Assembly: GCF_001522545.3 (NCBI RefSeq)
Contig: NC_031776.1
Location: forward strand, 24,709,995 to 24,773,994
DNA length: 64,000 bases
Direction of reading: 5' to 3'
DNA from: Parus major
Lineage: Eukaryota; Chordata; Aves; Passeriformes; Paridae
The first letter of the stretch is position 1. Each line of letters starts with the position of its first letter. Positions 10,965-24,416 of this stretch are shown here, piece after piece. Made by a program: the position numbers and the translations under genes. The notes beneath the pieces were generated by a model. The model ran no database searches. It was not told the DNA's origin and worked only from the letters and a program-made list of their open reading frames with translations.

Positions 10965-13900
10965 GTGAGTGTTAGGCACATGCTGGAGTTACTGGCTGAG
11001 GAAGGGAGAAGCCAAGAGGGATTTTTCTGGATCATGCCAGTGGCCCATGGCTTGAAGCATCCTCCCACCTCTCACTGAACAAAGCTCTTTCCTCTCAACA
11101 CTGAAAATGGGAGTAAAATTTGATGGACATTCACAGATTTATTTTTTTTTTTTCTATAGAAACATTTCCAGCAGATGGATCTTGATACTGTGTTTACACT
11201 TATTTACTACTTTTCTCAGCCTGAGTAGTTAGAAATGTTAAAACTTCCTCTGCCTGAGCTGCACCATTGGTCTGCAATCCATTTACAAAAGACCCTACCA
11301 AACTATTAATGCATTTTTTAGACTTCACAGCCCTCATATCTCTTTGGACCTGCAATTCTGAAAGCAGAAATATAGTGAATAAGAAGGAAGCAGTGAAGCA
11401 GCTTACAATAATAATAACTTAGAAGAATGCTTCTGATGTAACACACTAATTTCTGTCCAAAATACGTGCATTGATTTTTAGGTAGCTTTTATGCAACTGC
11501 TATTACATTGTGGATGAGTATAACTATAGCAAATACTGCTTCTTATCATGTCATCATCTCCCTTTTCTTATGATTCTGGAGGAGCTGAATGAAGCTATGA
11601 TAATAATTGCAGTGATGATAAATTTCCATGCCTCAAAAAACAGCAATTTTGACAGGAGGGACGTTTCCCTTCACGATGTAAAATTGTGTAACTTTTCAGG
11701 TTCTTTGCCTTGCCTGTAAGTTCTTACTCAGCTGGCATTAAGGATAGATCTTAGAGAAACAAAACAGACTAGACAGAACTAAATGAACGTTCATCCAAGC
11801 ATTTACTATAAGTAAGGAGTGTGCAAATTGCTAATGAAATGGGGAAAGAAATTTCAAGTGCAGAAAAATTGTCTTCTAGTCATTGCTTTTGTTGTTTTGT
11901 TTGCCTGCTGTGAATTTGTTTTCCTGCCATATTTGTATTGCATGTTTTTGGGCTTTTTTTATACCTTTCAAAATGAAGTCAGATTGTGTTCTCAAAGCAT
12001 TTCTTTCTCAGGGTTTGATAATTGACTATATTTCCATGGATTTCCCAGAATTGTCTTTAATTGAGACCATTTGTTATGAGACAATATCAGAGCTCAAGAC
12101 CAACGGCTGCATTTTCTCTTCACAATGTTGCTTCCAGCAAACAAATTGGAGGCTCCTCAGAAACACAGAGCCTTTTTTAACTAGCAGTATAACTCACCAG
12201 AAAATACAGAAGGTTATAACATCTTAAAATAATTTATGGTACTGTCAGGCCTGAAGAAGAAAAGACTTCTCTTGGGAAGCAGTTTCAGCAGGAACTTCAA
12301 AAATTGTATGTTTGATAAATAGCACCACAACTAACAATGTTCAAAGTGCAAGGATCAAGGGAACTTTAAATTAGGAATTTAGACTCTCAGGTCCACATAA
12401 AACTATTATGGAGGAAGATTGTATGACCAAGAAAAAGACAAGCATTTAATGTGTCAATGAAATCAACAAGAGAAACATATCTACTGATCTTTTGGGATCT
12501 GGGATTTGACCTGTTGGTACACCAGGATGTCACTGACAAAAAGTGTGAATTTTTATCCTAAAATAGTATTTTCCTGTTGTTTAAAATGTTTGAGAATATG
12601 AAACATTTTTCTATGTCATATTTAGGCCCAGAATTCAAAACACAAAAAAAGAGTAAATATAAATAAAGATATAAATATAGTTAAGAAAAAGTAGATATTA
12701 CTGGTACATGATTTTTCAGTTATCAAAATTTTTATCTTTCTGAGATGTATTTTAGCTCATATTTAAAAGCATTGAGTTGCTTCATCTGGAACAGTTTTCA
12801 AAATGAAATGCTCATATTTGAAAATCTAGATTTGTTTTAAAATTAATTTCATCAGGAGGTCCACATAAATTCATGAACCATACTGCTTCTTACTAACTGG
12901 CATTTTCCAATGAAAAACACTTTATTGCAAGATTCCTGACAAGTTCTACCCCTTGTTATAGGTTGTGACTTTTGGAATAAAGACATTACTCATGGAGTTT
13001 TTGCTCTAAAACCATAATGCACCTAGCCATAGTTTTTCTAAGGATGGATGAATAGATGGGCTTTAAAATTAGTTCCTCATGAGAATACCAAGTACATAAA
13101 GTGTTAAGTTTTGTTAAGGCTCATTTCAGCTCCTTTGGACATAATCACTCAGTATCCTAAATTTAGAGGACATCTGCATTAGGCTACTGTTATCTTGGTT
13201 CCTTTCCTAGGACCATATGCTTTGACAGAGATAAGAAGGAGAGGATTTCCTATTTGTGAATACTCATTATAACTGTAATGAATGAGATAACGCCAATTAA
13301 CAAAGAAATTAGGAGTTCTGTTCTTTGGAGAACAAGGTACCCTACTCCATCAATCCCTTTAAGTACTCAGGATTAAACAGGTGAGTTGTTCTACTGATCC
13401 TAGTTTCTTAAGAGTTTAAACACCTGTTTTAGTGTTTTATTAACACATAGACCCTGCAACAAAATTCCATTTTTCGTCAAAAATTTCTTCTAAAAACAAA
13501 AATAATCATAAAAAGGAAAAATATGTTTTGACAGACTGAACACAATCTGTTCATATCTTGATGTATCCAAACAGTTACACAAAATATTTTCTCTATGTCT
13601 ACACCTTTGTCTATTTGTGCATCATCTGTCAATGTTATGCTCTTCTTTGAAAGATTTTTCACTCCACAGTGTTTAGAACCAAGTTTCCAATTTCCCATTT
13701 AAATTGCTATTTGAATCATTGCACTGATTTCATGGTATTTCTAATAAGACTCATTGTTTTGCCACAGAGAAGAAAGAACGTGAACAGCACCTCTGAGCAA
13801 GATACCTGGGTAGAAGAGAAGGGAATAGTAGCTTCTTTCATCGATAAAGAAGTTTCAGGCCTCATGAACCTCAGGTTTCAGGGCAGACTCCAAACCTGGG

Positions 13901-14978
13901 CCACAACAACAGTTTTGTATTGGAATGGCCTAAATAACATGCAAAATTATGAATATAGAAAAATAATAAAATAGCAATAATAATTAATAAAATAGAAAAA
14001 AAATAATAAAAAATACCACCCTCTTACTATTCCAAAGCTTTCAGTTTCAGCTAGTAGTCTATACTTACAAACACTCAGATACTCATCCAAACACACTCCC
14101 CCTCCATACACCTACACCTCTCTCTTCTGCAGTGAGTCCTACAAAGGTGTAGACACTTGTTCTGCACATGGTTTGTGTAATAACCAGTCTCACTGGGGCT
14201 TCTGTTCTGATTGCAAAACAAAAACCTTGAAATTTGTCTTTCTGCCTCACTCTTGCAAGTGAATCCAGAAGCACATCTGCCTGTCTGTCAGTCTCTTCAT
14301 ATTTCTACTGAATTGATCACTGAGGATAATTTTCCCAGATGTGCAAAAGCAAATTATAGTGATGGGAAGTCTCTGTGTCGAGAAAGGAGTGGAGTCCATA
14401 ACAGAAGTCCTTGGAAGAGAGGTGCTTTGATGTGCTCTGTAAAGGTGTATTTTAGCAGCAACAAGAAAGTTGTCCATGACCTGACCTTTCAAAGCTTCTT
14501 TATCATCACAACTTCCAAGAGTCTGGGACAACAACTTGTCCCACACAGGGTGCTTTTTTCATTAAGTTGTTGCCTCCCCAGTGCCTCTGTTTGAATGTCT
14601 TGCTCTCTCAACAGTTGAAAACCATCACAGATGTCTAAAACATTTGCCAGGTCCCACACTGTGACACATGCAATCTCAAAAGGCAGCTTAGCCTCTGCGC
14701 TATTGCTGCCTGCTTATGGCACAATGGATCTTATTTATACCTGAAGTTTTACTCTCTTTAAGTTCCTTTCTCATATCAGTAGTTTTAGAACTTAGCTGCA
14801 CTGGGTAATCTGTGAAACAAAATGCAATGTTAGGGAGCTGTTTCACCCAAACTGGAAGAGCTGCCACATTTTAATACGTTACCCTTCTGCACTGAGACCA
14901 GGGCAGGCTTCACCTGAGAGTGGCATTCAGGAGGTTTGCTGATGTGATCCTTTGCCAGCCAGATAATCACCTCTTAAA
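10965..14978. other. Non-coding stretch, no gene seen
   Basis: AT-rich unique sequence. Open frames of 114 codons (11883-12227), 101 (13669-13974) and 127 (14211-14594) carry no recognised domain. The last overlaps a 99-codon frame on the opposite strand (14247-14546), a sign that composition rather than coding keeps them open. An A-rich run lies at about 13960-14015. I see no repeat family. Confidence 0.55.
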
Positions 14979-15009
14979 CCAGGCAGGCAGGCAGGCAGGC
15001 AGGCAGGCA
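14979..15009. repeat. (CAGG)n microsatellite
   Basis: About seven uninterrupted CAGG units ('caggcaggcagg') lie at 14979-15009. It is the cleanest tetranucleotide array in the window and is likely length-polymorphic. Confidence 0.95.
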
Positions 15010-15119
15010 TCATTGTGAGACAAGCACATTTCATGATCGTAAAGTGCCATCTTCAGAGTGCTTGCAGACCCCACACTGTGAGTGCAGGCTGCCTGCCCCC
15101 CTCACCCCCTTTAATTAAG

Positions 15120-15357
15120 AAGCCCTCTTGTGCTCATGCTGGGACTGTTGCAAACGTTGAACCTTGGCATTTTCAGATCCATTTCTCTTCTTTAAAGCCT
15201 TATTGCTTCGACACAATCTGCAGAGACTGTTGCATTTCAAATGCATCTTTAATGCATTCATTTGTACATAACTTTGCCCCAGAAAAATTCACAGCAGGAA
15301 TACCAAGGTGCCATCAGCTTGATGTACACACAAGGATCAGACTTAGTCTGACTCCAG
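15120..15357 (+). other. Exon-like segment with strong splice donor
   Basis: A pyrimidine-rich run at about 15090-15113 (C-rich, then 'ctttaattaag') precedes 15120. The segment ends at 15357 with 'gactccag|gtaagtag', a near-ideal 5' splice site. The frame through the segment is open for its full 238 nt and belongs to a 116-codon ORF (15015-15365), but the translation matches no family I know. The element may instead be a conserved non-coding block, since it holds repeated 'aatgcat' octamer-like words at about 15240-15258. I rate coding as unlikely and a non-coding exon or regulatory block as possible. Confidence 0.15.
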
Positions 15358-15365
15358 GTAAGTAG

Positions 15366-18300
15366 CCGTAGTCTGCAGAAAGTTTCATCAAAGAAATGGC
15401 AAAAAAGAGAAGATTTTCAGCATATTTATTGTATCCACTTCCCATCTGCAACGTTCAGTGTAGGTCCATCAGGGCAGGTATAGGGGAGGCTGTGGCACGT
15501 TGCACTTAGTGGTATAATATTTCTACAATATTGCAGTCATTGAATCAGGGATGAGGATGAGACACACATATAAAATGAGATGGAAGAGGAGAGAAATAGA
15601 GACAATCTCAACAGCAGGTTCAGCCTTATGAAAATCCTCTCCCTCTTCCTCCCCCCTCCCATGTCAGGAAGGTTACCCCACCTCCTCTTTTGGAGTGGTT
15701 AAATTCACTTCTACTGATAAGAGAACTGAGTTCTTGGAAGATTTGGAATCCAAAGAGAGTCAAAGTCAATCTCAAATAATCTTAATGTGAATTTTCTACT
15801 CTTGTAAGATTACCTCATTATTCAGGGATTCAAGACATGCCTGCAGGTCTTTCAAACTGGAATAGCTTGACTTTCTAAGGCTGATCTGTTCAGCTGCCCA
15901 TGGCCTTAGAAATCAAGAAAATAAATCACATTTTTATAAAGATCAAAATAAGGTATGAACATACATATTCATTATCAGATTTTGTCACAGTAGGCATTTT
16001 TTGCTTTAATCATTTTCCAATGAACAGTTGAACGTGCAATGGGAAATTATTTATATATCCCTTTTTGTCTCCTGATACCTTTTCATAGAGGGCTAAATCT
16101 GATGTAACAAAGTGGAGAACTGTTTTGGGAGTTTATATGTTAGATTTTTGGGGTTTTTTTTAAACAGTCAAATGTCAGCTGTAGTGGCTGCTACAGAACA
16201 AGATACAGCCTTAATAATTTATACAGCCTTTGAGAAAAGAAGGGATTAGAGTGGTGTGTCCTCAACCTGGAAATTACTATTGTTCAGAAAGAATAATAAT
16301 AATGAAAAAAAGATTAAGTGTCCATATCTAAGCTGGAATTGCTATTGTAAATGAGGTTGTAGACAGAGGAATTGACCCTCTTAGACAGAACAGCTGAATC
16401 CTTCTGTGAATTATGGGACACCCCTACAAGTTAACATCTTTCTACAGCCTGTAATGTTTCATAGTAGCTAGAGAAATGATGTGCTGTGATGTGGACCTTG
16501 CCACATATTAGTCCAGAGTGTTAAATCTGTCTGAAGTGTCCCAGACAAACTGTAGTCCCAAGGAAGTAATTCTGAAATGCCAGGATTCCAAATCTATGCT
16601 TTCTTTCATTTTAGGGAATCAGAGAGGAGGTCCCTGCTGCCACATTCAGCCTATCACCCTTTCATGGCAGTATGTTTTCTGGGATGTATCTTCATCTGCT
16701 TTGCTTTGACTTCTAATGATGTAATAACCACTGTTCCCAGATTTTCTCTAGGAAGTCTGAGTTTCTTGGAAATCAACTGCCTCCAGGAAGTTCTTTTTAA
16801 TAATCCCAGGCTACGCCTGCTGGAATCAATGTCTGTAATTCTGGCACAGAAACAGATATGCAGCGAAATGACATTTTTGTAGAATTATCACACCACAGTC
16901 TTTGCTTGCTTTGGACAAACCTGTAAGGCAGGAGTGAGGAAAGACTTTTCTATCCATTATGGAATGGCATTCAGTGGAGTATTCCCTGGAGGCAGGGTGA
17001 TGACTTGGGAAGTGGAAGATTCAGGTTCAGCTCCCTGGTTCACTGCAAAGGCAGCAGATAGGAAGAATATGTGCCTACATTTCATCTGCTCTAGTTCACA
17101 GCCACAGATGAGCACAAAGGCACCTTCCTTGCTCAGCCCAGCAGACAGAAGCTGTTAGCTTTAACATGGATCAGGTACCACGCCACTGCTCACAGCCTGC
17201 CTGGCAAACTTAGGTGCACTTTCAGTGGTTTGTGAGTGTCACAATGTAAACTGAAAAGCAAAATATATTCCCACTGAGCTTGCTTAGATGGTGATGTCTG
17301 CATTATTAAGTACTGCATAAGTCTCTTCACTCTTTGATTTCTTATTGTGTCTTCAGACCTGTCTGTAAAGCACTGAACAAAATTTTAACAGTAGATAAAT
17401 CACGGGAAAGAATAATGGTTTCTGATTGTTTACACTATATGATATCTTGTTCTAACCTGCCCTTTCTGACAACTCTCCACAGATTCCAGCCATGGACTTG
17501 GATGCTGTTTTCAAATTTATGTACTTTTAGTACTTTTGACTGCAGCCTCGATGTCTCCCACACAGCTAAACAATTATTTGACTATTGGTTCTTTGATGTT
17601 AATACCTACCTTTTATTGCTTCATCAATACTGAGCACAGGGTGAAATAGAGCCAGCTACAACTTTTTAAGGCATAGAGATTGTGGTCATGAAGATGACAG
17701 AATACAATTCAACTTGTCTATAGTTATGGGGTTTGTGCTATTCCTCACACCAGTGACATATTTTTGGCCACAAAAGTGAAATACTAAATTCACTTATTGT
17801 ACCTAAAGAGAGATGATGCAAGACCTTCTATTGAATAAACATCAAGTAGCCTCAAAGGACTTAAAAAATAATGAAATTAGATGTGTAGTTTTTCCATTTT
17901 TTTGAAGGAAAAAATATTGAGCCTTTCCAACAACACATTCATTTTAATTTTTCTCTTTATCAGATTAATTCCCTTTCTTGTATATAAAATTTTGTAGTAT
18001 TTCTGTCCAGATTCTCAGCTGAGAAATTTGCAGCTGCAAATAAACAAGATGTTGAAATGTTACAAGAAAAGCAATTTGGTTTCATGTCAGTAACTGCATG
18101 TGTTTCCTGATCTGGAGATTTAGTTGTCAACTTTTAAAAACAAACAGATAAACACTGAAGAATAACTTTATTCCTTTAGGACTATCTTGGAGTGCAGATA
18201 GCTAAAACCTGTTTGTGTGCTTATGTTGCCTGTGATGCTTAAATGAATATTAATTAGTGAAGTGTAAGAGATTGTAATTGCACAGTAATGCATGAAGCCA

Positions 18301-18586
18301 AAGATCAGGTACAGCAAAATTCTCTGGTATAAATCCTGTGTAAAGTTGTAAATTAATGTAGTTACCTGGCAGCTCTTGGGCTACAGTTGTGTGAGATCAG
18401 CTGAGAACTCAGAAAAATGAGGTGCAAGAGCAGGGAATAAAAAACAATTTGCAAATTTGCTTAAATCAAGAGCTGCTCTCCTGTCAAGTCCTGCTCCTTT
18501 GTCATCCTTGTGCAAAACCATTTACATGGAATAGTTTGGGAAATGGTCAAAACGGATTGAAGCTTCCCCCTCAGAAAAGGTACCCA
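15366..18586. other. Non-coding stretch, no gene seen
   Basis: Unique AT-rich sequence. Frames of up to 101 codons (16577-16882) have no recognisable domain. A purine-rich stretch at about 15560-15605 is followed by a C/T-rich one at about 15640-15655. No repeat family can be named with confidence. Confidence 0.55.
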
Positions 18587-18642
18587 AATCACAGAACAGA
18601 TAGACTGGAAAGAACCTCTGAGATCCTCAGGCCTGACTGTCT
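18587..18642 (-). mobile_element. Short CR1 3'-terminal fragment
   Basis: 'aatcacagaacagatagact' followed by 'ggaaagaacctctgagatcc' matches the first 50 or so bases of the CR1 tail read on the minus strand. Only about 55 bp are left. An extreme 5' truncation or later deletion would explain this. The identification rests on a short match. Confidence 0.5.
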
Positions 18643-18947
18643 CAGATGGTTGCACAGTGAGTAGTCACTATCCCACAGTATTTAATAAAGTCTGTCACTC
18701 AAATGAGAGAAAGCATAAAACAAACAGGGAAGGGTGCAAAGAAAACACTGAAAACTAATTATGATTCCTGGTAAATGTTTTTTGTTGAACATATTTGATG
18801 GATAATGGGTTTTGATTAAAACTAATATTTTTTTCAGGTAATGTTGACTTTCTGCATTTCTTTGCTTTTTTAAGAGAGTCGACTACTTGAAAGGGTTTTC
18901 TTTTTAATCTGAGGAATTATGTTTCTAAAAGAAATATATAATTGAAA

Positions 18948-19012
18948 TGTTATAAAATACATACATATGTATTTATTAATATATTATAAATATTTATCTA
19001 TTATATAAATAT
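18948..19012. repeat. AT-rich low-complexity patch
   Basis: About 65 bp almost free of G and C, made of irregular 'tatta', 'atata' and 'aaata' words, without a fixed repeat unit. Confidence 0.75.
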
Positions 19013-20322
19013 GAAGTAGAAAAGGCTTTCCAAATAACTCTATAATTAATGATTAACCTAGAGCTAGTTGTAATACTTTTTTCACATAAATTCCTGCTGC
19101 TTATATGTCCCAAATACAGTCACTTCTGGAAATACACAAGTTCTCAATCAACATAAGAGTGTGTTTAACCCAGTGACATGGTGACTGTCCCTTTTTTGGG
19201 GCGCTGTGTCAGCAGCACAGCTTCCCATGGCAAGGGCAGAGGCAGCCACCTGTGCCCAGATCCCAATCACTTAGCAATATTGCTAAATATGATAAAACAG
19301 AAACTCCTGAAAATAATTTGTAATGCTATTTTAGCTTAGGAAAGCCTGAAGAGGATTAAATGGTCTTTCCCACAGGAAAGAGAGATGCTTCAAAGATACC
19401 AGTAAAGGCAGTCACAAATGCCATGTCCCATTCTTAGCTATAAAAGCCTTCTCCTCAACAGGTTTTGATGAAGAAAGATGAAGGCAGGGTTTATTTTCCA
19501 GAACTTCCTCGTAGCTATTTCTCATGACATGAGACATTTCATTGGCTTTTCTCCTGCTGAGTCACCCCAGCCATGAGCAGAGCACAGAACTGACTCAGCA
19601 GGCCATGTTTCCTGCCTTGCTCCCTATTTCTCTGCCTTGAAGGACAGCTCTGCAGCCAAAACCAGAAGTGCTACCTGGTTATTTGGGAACCAACAGCTGA
19701 ACCATGGAGAATTAGTTTCAAGGTGGAAGAAAGTTAGCAACACAATCATCTATCTTTTTACAACACTTACAATGCCAGGGGTTTGTTGACTTGTTCCCAT
19801 CTTATTTTTGTGGTACCCAATTTGGTTAGAATGAACCTTCCCTCTGGGTGCATTGGCAAACCGTAGAGATACATTGAAGCCTGTTATAACATCAAAATCT
19901 ATAAATAAATTTAGAGTTACACAAAATGATGGCACACTGAGCATTTTATTATTCAATATGTCTTTTTGCTAGTGGCATATCTACTTAATTCTGAGAGACC
20001 TTTGTTTTCCTAAGCCCAGCCAGCTTTTAATAACTAGCACTTTAGAGCAACTTTTGTATAAACAAATATTCAAAGGTGCTCCTCAAAGATCCTAGATCTT
20101 TTCTTCAGTAAACAAATGGAAATGTAAAGCTCTTTGAAAGGTTATGGACAATTTCTAGTTCAAGGGTGAAAAAAAGAAACTTGTATCAACACAGCACAAA
20201 CGGAAACCTGTGCCTGCTTCTGATGGAGCAGAATGTTTTTATACAGATGCATCTACAAACTTACATTGGTTTTGATATCTAAATGAAATGTTTATGCTTC
20301 CTAATTCAACAACAGAGCTTTC

Positions 20323-20362
20323 TAAACTAAAAAACTAGTGTTTAAACTAAAAACTAGTGTTT
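20323..20362. repeat. 20-bp tandem duplication
   Basis: 'taaactaaaaaactagtgtt' (20323-20342) is followed directly by 'taaactaaaaactagtgttt' (20343-20362). The copies differ by one A in the homopolymer. The near identity suggests a recent slippage-type duplication. Confidence 0.9.
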
Positions 20363-23300
20363 TTTCACTCTTTCTTGTACAAATTAGTTCAATCCTAATC
20401 AAACCCCTTAATTTAGATGCCTAACACTAGGGGATGTCAAAATTGTGTTCAGTTCAATTCTGATATGGCATCTGGATCTCAGAATTCTCAAAACTGGTGG
20501 CATGCAATCCTTTTTGGAAGAGAAGCTGTCCACTGAGACCTATTCTCTATTTAAATCCACAGCTATCTGAATGTTTGCGATTTAAATTCTAAGCCATTTC
20601 CCCAATTTAAACAATGTTTTCTTGATTTACATGAAAACCAAACCACTATAATGAAATGCATCCATTTACACTGTCTGCATACTTGAAGTTAACTAATATT
20701 GGAACAGGTCCAATGTAATATAAGACTTCCTCCATGGCCATAATTTTTGAGCTACTCTGTACAAAAATTGAAAGGCAGACACTTTATGTAATCTCAGCAT
20801 TTAAAGATGTTAAAAGCAGTTGCAGGAGTAAAATGAGGCATAGAAGGTTAAATTTAAAAGATCAGTATTTTCACAATTGAGCATCCTCAGTAAAGGCATA
20901 CTTTTCAAGTGGACTGGCAACAAAAAAAACCATACTGAAACCAAGGGATGGGACCAATGCTCAGGACTTTGGAATGTCTTGGGAGTTTCTATAGATCAGA
21001 GTCCCAAGTGAAGCAACCAATAATTTCTCTCCTCTGATGCTATGGAGATGACATTGACATTTGGCTGGAGATCAGCAGGAATCAAACACAATCCTCCATG
21101 TGTCTTTGAGACGTGACTTAGTTGAGCAGGAAACCTCTGCCTCTTTTGTAGATGAATAACCCTGGTCCCAGTAATTCCATGAGAAGAGGAGAGTTCTGTC
21201 TCTAGCTGCAGAAAATCTGAGGACTGGGGTCAGGCTGTGTCAGCTGAGGTTCTGCCCTGTGGATTTGCCACTTTGTTTTTATACAACCTGAGTGAGGGCA
21301 GAAGTTCCCTCAGTGAAAGGGAATCCAGCAAAATTTATTCTGAAGTCAAACAAAACTTAGTCCACATCAACTTGGTAGGAAATGTTTTAACATTTCAGTA
21401 TATGCAATGATCAAGAGAATCTATAACTGAAGGCATATTAACTTACTAATTTCAAAGCCTGGTAAATGCCAGGGGGAAATCAAGTAGGAGTCTCTGTCAG
21501 ATTTGAAACAAGGTGAACAAATGTTTTCCCAGGTAGTAGAGCGGTTGGATATCTGAATTATACTTGGGTCATTGGTATTCCCAGTTAAAACTGTCTTGAG
21601 CTCAGTAAGTTCCACTTTGTGAGCACTTTTAGACCCAAATGGCTGAGCCCTAAAGCTAAATACATAGTTGATCCTTAGGTCATGTCAAGCACTAGTCTTG
21701 AAATTCTTAATTAACTCATTTTGATAATACAGGAAAAGTAACATTATCAGCAAACCATCAGTCTCCACAGGGAGACTGTAAATGCCACTGCTTTGCATAT
21801 TTAACACTTAATATGTGAAAATTTATTTAAAAGTCAAGTAATATAAATTATTTGCAATAATTCAATTAGTTGTATTTTCTTTCTCTTTATACATATTAAA
21901 TCTATCTCCACATCATTTCCAACATGTAAATTAATTACTATAACCCCTTCTAGTTCTTACAGTTAATAGAGATAAACACAACTCTCTCCTCTCAGAATGC
22001 TACCATGTTTTGTGTGGATATGGTGTGTTCATTGTGCTTACTGTTCTGTATTTAATGATGAATATTTATCTTTAAATCAAACACACCAAGCTGAATGCCA
22101 TTAACATACAATCAGATATTGTATGATATTGAAAGCATCAGCCAAGGGGTTAGGCATGGTCTGCTGCAGAAAGACTGGGAAAGGTTGTTAATGCAAACAT
22201 TGATAATAGAAACTCATATCTTATTTTATTCTGATTTTTTGTAATCGAAGTCCTGTGTGGAAGAAGACAGGAAGGAAGGAGAATTCCTTTATAGCAATGA
22301 TACATTCTGTAAAATCTACCATCCACTGTATTTTTGTTACAACTCTTTGGTTTTCTGGCACCCTACAAGTCACAACTGCAACAGCTTTGGTTGCTGCATT
22401 AATTTATATTGATTTCTCAGGCTGCAGTTCTTATTGCCATTGCTATCATTGTGTCTGGATTTGTTGGAGGAAATTAAAAATCTCAGGAGACAGCTAGATT
22501 GCACCAGAGAGGTTAGTTGGTAGACTACAGCTCTATTTTCTGCTTCAGTTAAGGGTCGTTCTAAAGACTAGTTCTGCAGCACAGGCTGGGTAGATGTAAT
22601 GATAGTCCTTGCTTCCTACCAAAGTAATTTGAAAAGAGTTTTCCAATTTACATAAAGCACCACTGAATAAAGAATCTGACCTTTCCCTACGAAAACAGAA
22701 AAATTTAAATGGACAGTTTCCAGTCTTAGAGTGTCTTTGTGATACTTGAAATCAAATGCACTTGGCTGTGTTTGTGCCAGGGTTGAGGTTGTGTTGGTAT
22801 CCTTTTTTTCCCTGAGCCTTGTGATTGTTAGATCAGATTAACAAAGGAACTGTTCAGCTATGCTGACAAGTAAGTATAGCTACAAGTCCATGAAAGAAAG
22901 AAAAAAAAAACCCTCATATGCCAATCCTGTGAGGACTACCTTGCCACTGAATAAATCTTACATTGCAGTGGGATAAGCACTAAGTTTGTACTTTATTTTG
23001 AATATCTGTTTACTGTAGTTTATTTTTTTAGCATAGGCAAAAAATAAACAATTTTATCAGTTCAGTCATTATCAGTGAGACAATCTTTCCAGCCACATTA
23101 ACAGGGTGAGCAGCTTATATGGCCTGTCCCCTCTTCAAAGTGCTGTGCTACTGGTAATTGGCATCCACATTTAAAGACACTTGAATTCCCTGTTCTGTTC
23201 CTTAGGCTTTAATGAATTAGAAAATTTTGTCTGTTGCAAATCATGAACAAAACACCTCATATATGTTGTGCCTGAAGCCAGCAAACTTTCAAAGTGTATA

Positions 23301-23639
23301 AGGAGCTGTTTAACACTGCACTTACCCTAGTGATTCTCCACCTCAAGAGTCTCAGATTCCTTGCTTTCCACCACAAGAGACATAAAGGACTGGAGCCTTC
23401 CCTGACATGTGACAGGCTCTGTTGCAAAGGTTCACATGTGCCAAGGATTTCCAGAAAGAGAAGATGGTCCCCAGCATGTTCACAATCCCTGTGAGCATCA
23501 CCTGCATTGCTGCGTTAGGCTGAGATCAACTCTCTCCATCGTCTAATGATTCTGCAGTCAGTACTGGCAACATATTCACTTAGTATCCAGTGGGAATCTT
23601 GCCATGGACTTGCAATCAAGCCAAGATTTTAAATTAAGT

Positions 23640-24170
23640 TGTCAGATGGTGAGGAAGGGAGGTACTGCTTGGGCTCTCAGCAAGAATAAGGCAGAGAGAA
23701 TGTGATCCTGTCTCACGCTGTAACCCCGATTTGGCCCTGCGTGGTGACGTGAAGCGGCTTCCGAGATGCTCATACACTCGCAGGAGAAAGCTTGGCAGTC
23801 ATGGCCAAGGGCTGCTTTCTGAAGGGCAGGCTGTGAGTGCTCAGAGGCTGAGCACAGGGGAGGGCATGGCACAAAGTGAGGACCTGTTTGGAGGCAGGGG
23901 CCTCTCAGGCACCAACCCAGCTCGCTCCCCTGTCTGGGGACAGGACAGTGGCACTTGCAGCCCCTCAAGGCTGTGTGACCTGGACAGAAGGGCTCTCCCA
24001 CACAGCCAGCCCAGGCTGCCACTGAGCCTTCCCTTTCCCTCCTCCACTGCTCTGCACCCTATGGAGGCTGTGCAGCCCTTCCCAGAGACAGAAAATGGTT
24101 TGGTACACCTGATGGCTGGTGTGCTTGGTGGGTTTGCTGTCAGGGACTCAGTGATGTAGAATGACACATC
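23640..24170. other. GC-rich block with dense CpG core, identity unknown
   Basis: The stretch is clearly richer in G and C than the DNA on either side. Its left part packs seven CpGs into 65 bp (23716-23780), while the surrounding kilobases are CpG-poor. Overlapping frames are open on both strands (142 codons plus at 23731-24159; 126 and 108 codons minus at 24022-23642 and 24167-23841). That is expected where GC is high and stops are rare, and neither strand encodes a recognisable domain. There is no TATA or initiator arrangement I would trust, and no CR1 or LTR signature. It could be a small CpG island with an unannotated first exon, a decayed GC-rich repeat, or a conserved regulatory element. 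Confidence 0.4.
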
Positions 24171-24398
24171 TCACACAGTACAGACAGTCACTGGTATCTG
24201 GGTGTTTATGTTCTTTTTCCTGAAATAGCCAAAATTCATCCTTTTACAGCTTCTACATGATCAGAACACCGTGTTCATTGGCTTATTTAAGTGTAAATGC
24301 CATGATATTTTTATCTCTAGACCCATGCATCCTTAACCTAGACTTACTTTTTCCCTAGATAGAGATGCTGCTCTCAACCTTTATGTGATTTGGGTCAT

Positions 24399-24416
24399 GT
24401 TTTTTTTTTTTTTTCT
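24399..24416. repeat. Poly-T run
   Basis: An uninterrupted T run followed by 'cttttacttttg'. No retroposed body adjoins it. Confidence 0.85.

Larger units (their letters stand above)
18643..23639. other. Non-coding stretch, no gene seen
   Basis: AT-rich unique DNA with no frame above about 80 codons. It includes an AT-only patch (18948-19012) and a 20-bp tandem duplication (20323-20362). No CpG island or known repeat family was seen. Confidence 0.6.

Noticed and set aside
11883..12227. 114-codon ORF with a hydrophobic start
   Set aside because: The N-terminal hydrophobicity comes from a T-rich stretch. There is no domain and an overlapping frame exists.
14211..14594. 127-codon plus ORF opposed by a 99-codon minus ORF
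   Set aside because: There is no domain, no splice context and mutual overlap on opposite strands. It looks compositional.
16990..17060. MIR-like wording ('gattcaggttcagctccctg')
   Set aside because: Only about 25 bp resemble MIR and the rest does not follow, so it is too short to call.
23642..24167. Three overlapping ORFs of 108-142 codons on both strands
   Set aside because: They occupy the GC-rich block where stop codons are rare. None has a recognisable domain, and opposite-strand frames cannot all be real. The block itself is reported as of interest.
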